Shown here: in pieces, positions 60,957 through 64,000 of the stretch | Numbering within the stretch: the first letter of the stretch is position 1 | Layout of the letters: every line of letters begins with the position of its first letter | NCBI RefSeq assembly: GCF_014650435.1 | Contig: NZ_BMUY01000004.1 | Location: forward strand, 186,001-250,000 | Direction of reading: 5' to 3' | Source: Streptomyces tendae | GTDB taxonomy: Bacteria; Actinomycetota; Actinomycetes; Streptomycetales; Streptomycetaceae | DNA: 64,000 nt | Translations under genes and position numbers: made by a program | The notes under the pieces: generated by a model | Seen by the model: the letters and a program-made list of their open reading frames with translations, nothing else | Told to the model about the DNA's origin: nothing | The model's database searches: none

Positions 60957-61793
60957 ATGACCGAGTACCTTGCCGTCGACGGCGGGACGATCGCCTACGA
61001 GGTGACGGGTTCGGGCCCGCTGATCGTGCTCGCGCACGGCGTGGGCGACAGCCGTGCCGCCTACCGCGCCGTGGTGCCCCACCTGGTGACGGCCGGATAC
61101 CGGGTGGCCGCGGTCGACCTGCGCGGCTGCGGCGAGTCCAGCGTCGACTGGCCGGCCTGGAGCCGCAGCGACATCGCCGGCGACCTCCTCGCCCTGATCC
61201 GCCACCTCGGCGGCCCGGCCGTCCTCGTGGGCCACTCGGTCTCGGGCGGCGCGGCCACCATCGCGGCGGCGCGGGAGCCCTCACTCGTCACCTCGGTGGT
61301 CGAACTGGCGCCGTTCACCCGCAAGCAGTCGGTCCGGCTCGGCGACCTGCGGGTGCGGCGGTTCCGGCGCGGCATGGTGCGGCTGCTCGGCGCGGGACTC
61401 TTCGGCAGTCTGCGGCTCTGGCGCTCGTACCTCGACGTGGCCTACCCGGGGGTGAGGCCGGCCGACTGGGCCGAGCGGCTGGGCCGCATCGAGACCCTGC
61501 TGCGGGAGCCGGGCCGGATGAAGGCCATGCAGGCCATGGGCCGCAGCGCTCCGACCGACGCCGGCGCCCGGCTCGGTGACGTACGGTGCCCGGTCCTGGT
61601 GGTGATGGGGACGCTGGACCCCGACTGGGCCGACCCGCGCGCCGAGGGCGCGGCCGTCGTCGACGCCCTGCCGGCCGGCCTCGGCCGTCTGGAGATGATC
61701 GAGGGCGCGGGCCACTATCCGCACGACCAGTACCCCGACCGGGTGGTCGCGCTCGTGCTCGCCTTCCTGCGCTCGGACGCCGCCCGTGCCTAG
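60957..61793 (+). CDS. Alpha/beta-hydrolase (lactonase/esterase-like)
   Basis: 278 residues from ATG 60957. Oxyanion region 'VLAHGVGDSRAAYRAVVPHL' (about 23-42), 'VAAVDLRGCGESS', nucleophile elbow 'VLVGHSVSGGAATIAA' (Ser about 97), acid in 'VVMGTLDPDWADP', and His in 'MIEGAGHYPHDQYP'. Typical C-C hydrolase, epoxide hydrolase or lactonase-type alpha/beta protein; substrate unknown. It overlaps the TetR gene by 8 bp and both are under the 60893-60947 operator, so its substrate is probably the TetR ligand or a related compound. Confidence 0.92.
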   Translation: MTEYLAVDGGTIAYEVTGSGPLIVLAHGVGDSRAAYRAVVPHLVTAGYRVAAVDLRGCGESSVDWPAWSRSDIAGDLLALIRHLGGPAVLVGHSVSGGAATIAAAREPSLVTSVVELAPFTRKQSVRLGDLRVRRFRRGMVRLLGAGLFGSLRLWRSYLDVAYPGVRPADWAERLGRIETLLREPGRMKAMQAMGRSAPTDAGARLGDVRCPVLVVMGTLDPDWADPRAEGAAVVDALPAGLGRLEMIEGAGHYPHDQYPDRVVALVLAFLRSDAARA

Positions 61794-62349
61794 GGCGGGA
61801 CTGGACCGGGCGGCCGTGGTCGGCGCCGGTGCGGCGCTCGCCGACGAAGTGGGCCTCGCCGGGCTGACGATGGGGCTGCTGGCCGACCGGGTCGGCGTGC
61901 GCACCCCGTCCCTGTACAAGCACGTGGCGGGTCAGGACGACCTGATCCGGCGGATCGCGGCGCTGGCCCTCGAGGAGGCCGCCGACGCCGTGGGCGGCGC
62001 GGTACAGGGCCGGGCGGGCAGCGACGCCCTGGCGGCCGCGGCGCGCACCTTCCGCGCCTTCGTCGTGGAGCACCCCGGGCGGTACGCCGCGACGATCGGC
62101 CAGGAGCCGTCCGGCCCGGACGATCCCCTGGCCGCGGCGGGAGTGCGGCTGCTCGACGCGTTCACCGCCGTCCTGCGCGGCTACGAGATCGAGGACCGCG
62201 ACGCGGACCACGCCCTGCGCATGCTGCGCAGCCTCTGCCACGGCTTCGCCACCTTGGAGGCGGCACACGGCTTCCAGTGGAGCACGGACATCGACGCGAG
62301 TTTCGACTGGCTCGTGGCCTTCGCCGACCGGGGCCTGCGCGCCATGTGA
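61786..62349 (+). CDS. TetR/AcrR-family regulator (WHG-domain type)
   Basis: 187 residues from GTG 61786, overlapping the hydrolase gene by 8 bp. Helix-turn-helix 'GLAGLTMGLLADRVGVRTPSLYKHVAGQDDLIRRIA' (about 23-58). The C-terminal ligand domain 'SDALAAAARTFRAFVVEHPGRYAATIG' and 'HALRMLRSLCHGFATLEAAHGFQW' is of the TetR_C_33/WHG type. It should bind the inverted repeat at 60897-60947 and repress its own operon until a ligand appears. Confidence 0.9.
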   Translation: MPRAGLDRAAVVGAGAALADEVGLAGLTMGLLADRVGVRTPSLYKHVAGQDDLIRRIAALALEEAADAVGGAVQGRAGSDALAAAARTFRAFVVEHPGRYAATIGQEPSGPDDPLAAAGVRLLDAFTAVLRGYEIEDRDADHALRMLRSLCHGFATLEAAHGFQWSTDIDASFDWLVAFADRGLRAM

Positions 62350-62350
62350 G

Positions 62351-62385
62351 GTCGCCCCCGTCGCCCCCGTCGCCCCCGGAGGGGC
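62351..62385. repeat. Triple 9-bp repeat and small hairpin between convergent genes
   Basis: GTCGCCCCC occurs three times in tandem (62351-62377), and GCCCC-cgga-GGGGC (62372-62385) forms a 5-bp stem with a tetraloop. Located between tetR and the convergent aldo/keto reductase gene, it could act as a bidirectional terminator. Confidence 0.55.
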
Positions 62386-62396
62386 CGGCACCCCCC

Positions 62397-63341
62397 TCAG
62401 CCGAGCCGCACGTGGTCCGCGGAGCGGCTGGGCACGGCATCCAGCGCGGCGACCTCGGCTCCGTCCAGGGCGAGCCCTCCGACGGCGATGTTCGCCTCCA
62501 GGTGACCGGGGTCCGCCGTGCCGGGGATCAGCAGCACGTTGGCGGCGTGGTGCAGCAACCAGGCGAGCCCCACCTGGGCCGGCGTGGCACCGAGCGCCGC
62601 CGCCGCGGACCGGACGGCGGACTCGTCGGCCACCTTGGGCATCCCCGGGAAGGCGCCGCCGAGCGGGAAGTAGGGCACCCAGGCGATGCCTTCGGCGACA
62701 CACAGCCGGAGCATGTCCTCGTCCGTGCGGCTGACCAGGCTGTAGGAGTTCTGTACGCAGGCGATGCCCACCGGCAGCGCGCGGCGCAGCCCGTCCAGGG
62801 TGACGGCGCTGAGCCCGATGGCGCCGATCTTGCCCTCGTCCCGCAGTGCCGTCAGCACGGCGAGCTGGTCGTCGATGTCGACCAGCTGATCGCCTTCGGC
62901 ACGGAGCCCGGGACCGGTGTCGGCGCGGCGCAGGTTGACGACCGCGAGGCGGTCGGTGCCCAGGCTCCGGAGATTGTCCTCGACGTCGGTCCGCAGCTCC
63001 TCGGGCCGCTGGGCGAGCCGCAGGGGAAGCGGACCGCCGGGGTCCGGGGTCGCGCCGACCTTGGTCACGACCACGGCGTCGTCCGCGGTGCCCAGCGCCT
63101 CGCGCAGGACCTCGTTGACGAAGCCGTCGCCGTAGAACTGGGCGGTGTCGAAGTGGTCGACGCCGAGCTCCACCGCGCGGCGTACCAGTGCGACGGCGGC
63201 GCCGCGGTCGGCGTGCAGCCGCTCGAGCTGCATCGCGCCGTACCCGATCCGGGAGACGGTGCGGCCGGCGAGCACACCCGCGCCGCCGGGGCGGGGAGTG
63301 CCCTCGGCCGTGGCGGAGGGAGAGGTGCCGTGTGACGTCAT
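62397..63341 (-). CDS. Aldo/keto reductase
   Basis: 314 residues from ATG 63341, chosen for GAGGAC about 9 bp upstream; a longer form from 63371 is possible. TIM barrel with 'VSRIGYGAMQLERL' (about 28-41), Asp-Tyr pair in 'GVDHFDTAQFYGDGFVNEVLREAL' (about 58-82), 'DAVVVTKVGA' (Lys), and 'GAIGLSAVTLDGL', 'LPVGIACVQNSYSLVSR'. NADPH-dependent reduction of aldehydes/ketones is expected. Divergent from a TetR gene with two palindromic operators in the 84-bp gap, so that regulator controls it. Confidence 0.9.
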   Translation of the reverse strand: MTSHGTSPSATAEGTPRPGGAGVLAGRTVSRIGYGAMQLERLHADRGAAVALVRRAVELGVDHFDTAQFYGDGFVNEVLREALGTADDAVVVTKVGATPDPGGPLPLRLAQRPEELRTDVEDNLRSLGTDRLAVVNLRRADTGPGLRAEGDQLVDIDDQLAVLTALRDEGKIGAIGLSAVTLDGLRRALPVGIACVQNSYSLVSRTDEDMLRLCVAEGIAWVPYFPLGGAFPGMPKVADESAVRSAAAALGATPAQVGLAWLLHHAANVLLIPGTADPGHLEANIAVGGLALDGAEVAALDAVPSRSADHVRLG

Positions 63342-63373
63342 GGGAAGTCCGTCCTCATGAGAAGATGGCAAAA

Positions 63374-63387
63374 CGGAGGAGCCTCCG
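63374..63387. promoter_or_regulatory. TetR operator, first copy (upstream of aldo/keto reductase)
   Basis: CGGAGG-ag-CCTCCG, a 6-bp inverted repeat with a 2-bp centre, 32 bp from the reductase start. It differs by one base from the site 35 bp away. Confidence 0.75.
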
Positions 63388-63408
63388 TCAAGCCGACTGT
63401 AGCACTAC

Positions 63409-63422
63409 CGGAGGATCCTCCG
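63409..63422. promoter_or_regulatory. TetR operator, second copy (upstream of tetR)
   Basis: CGGAGGATCCTCCG is a perfect 14-bp palindrome ending 3 bp before the TTG start of the divergent tetR gene, so bound repressor would also block it. Confidence 0.75.
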
Positions 63423-63424
63423 CT

Positions 63425-64000
63425 TTGAGTCCGGACCAGGAACCGACGCCCGCCGCCGACCGCCCCCGCCCCCCTGCGAGCACGGGCCGCCCGCTGCGCG
63501 CACACGCGCGCCGCAACCGTGAGAACCTCGTCGCCGCCGCGCGCGCCGCCTTCACCGCCGCGGACGACACCGTCCCGCTCGAGGGCATCGCCCGCGACGC
63601 GGGGGTCGGCATCGGCACGCTCTACCGCCACTTCCCCACCCGCGAGGCACTGGTCGAGGCCGTCTACGCCGCCGAACTGGACGACGTCACCGACAGCGCC
63701 CCGGCCCTGCTGAAGGAACTGCCGCCCGAACAGGCCCTGCGCGCCTGGATGGAGCGCTACGCCGCGTTCGTCGCGACGAAGCGCGCCATGCTCAACACCC
63801 TCCACAGCGGCTGGGCCTCGGGACGCCTCGCCACTCCCGCCACCCGGGAGCGCATCACGGCCGCGATCGGCGCGCTCCTCGCCGAGGGAGTGCGGGCGGG
63901 CTCCCTGCGCGGTGACGTCGAGCCCGACGACGTCACCGCGATGCTCCTCGGTGTGTTCCTCTCCACGGCGGCCGACGACGAGCCGGAGCGGACGGGCCGT
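63425..64000 (+). CDS. TetR/AcrR-family regulator (cut by window edge)
   Basis: 192 codons without a stop to the window's end. TTG 63425 is preceded by GGAGG at 63410-63414 inside the palindrome; an ATG at 63365 is in frame but would translate through both operators and is less likely. Helix-turn-helix: 'DDTVPLEGIARDAGVGIGTLYRHFPTREALVEAVY' (about residues 48-82), then TetR_C-type helices. It should repress the divergent aldo/keto reductase via the sites at 63374-63422. Ligand unknown. Confidence 0.9.
   Translation, partial: MSPDQEPTPAADRPRPPASTGRPLRAHARRNRENLVAAARAAFTAADDTVPLEGIARDAGVGIGTLYRHFPTREALVEAVYAAELDDVTDSAPALLKELPPEQALRAWMERYAAFVATKRAMLNTLHSGWASGRLATPATRERITAAIGALLAEGVRAGSLRGDVEPDDVTAMLLGVFLSTAADDEPERTGR

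Noticed and set aside
63365..63424. ATG start for the last TetR gene at 63365
   Set aside because: It would translate through both palindromes. TTG 63425 has a GGAGG upstream and begins a typical TetR N-terminus.

Overview
The window is high-GC actinobacterial DNA and is almost certainly a Streptomyces chromosome. The evidence is very strong third-position G/C codon bias, frequent GTG and TTG starts, ATGA/GTGA stop-start overlaps, a CatR-CatA pair, an ECF41-type sigma factor, many TetR/MerR/LacI one-component regulators, and many intact conserved genes with no insertion sequences. I saw no rRNA, tRNA, CRISPR array, integrase, transposase or att site. The species cannot be named from sequence alone.

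Layout. (1) 1-7.6 kb: a truncated MFS pump divergent from an XRE-cupin regulator; a TetR regulator divergent from a nitroreductase with two visible operators; an NmrA-like oxidoreductase with a membrane protein; the CatR/CatA oxidative-stress pair followed by a small ankyrin protein; and a MerR regulator fused to a methyltransferase. (2) 7.6-35.7 kb: a 21-gene, same-strand, tightly coupled exopolysaccharide locus with a long structured leader. (3) 35.7-45.6 kb: PAP2 phosphatase, a HEAT-protein/MerR-HEAT operon with a textbook MerR operator, a methyltransferase, an esterase, an NAD-kinase homologue, a Fic/Doc-like toxin-antitoxin pair, a GPP34 protein, an ECF41-type sigma factor and small membrane proteins. 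(4) 45.7-51.9 kb: a TagF-like wall-polymer synthase with a strong terminator, a RibD-like reductase, a GNAT enzyme, a quinone-oxidoreductase-like enzyme and a homoserine dehydrogenase. (5) 51.9-59.9 kb: a sugar-uptake/catabolism operon (Gfo/Idh, DUF6807, cupin, CUT1 ABC transporter, small membrane protein) divergent from its likely LacI repressor. (6) 60-64 kb: a deazaflavin-dependent enzyme, an alpha/beta-hydrolase-TetR operon under a 16-bp-arm inverted repeat, and an aldo/keto reductase divergent from a truncated TetR gene with two palindromic operators between them.

How the polysaccharide locus should work (inference from families). A WbaP/WcaJ-type phosphoglycosyltransferase starts the repeat unit on undecaprenyl phosphate. 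GT4 and GT2 glycosyltransferases extend it, and a Wzx flippase and Wzy/ligase-like protein export and polymerise it, with two Wzz-like proteins setting chain length. An AlgD-like GDP-mannose dehydrogenase supplies a uronic acid, an AsnB-type amidotransferase may amidate it, a pyruvyl transferase decorates the polymer, and a heparinase/alginate-lyase-like protein and a secreted beta-helix lipoprotein trim or modify it outside the cell. A second block (25.3-35.7 kb) encodes an unusual NDP-sugar route: C-methyltransferase, RfbF-like nucleotidyltransferase, PIG-L deacetylase, SDR, DUF4910 protein, RmlC and a GSA-type aminotransferase. I cannot name its product. The combination of alginate-style genes with this block is the most promising candidate for an undescribed system here.
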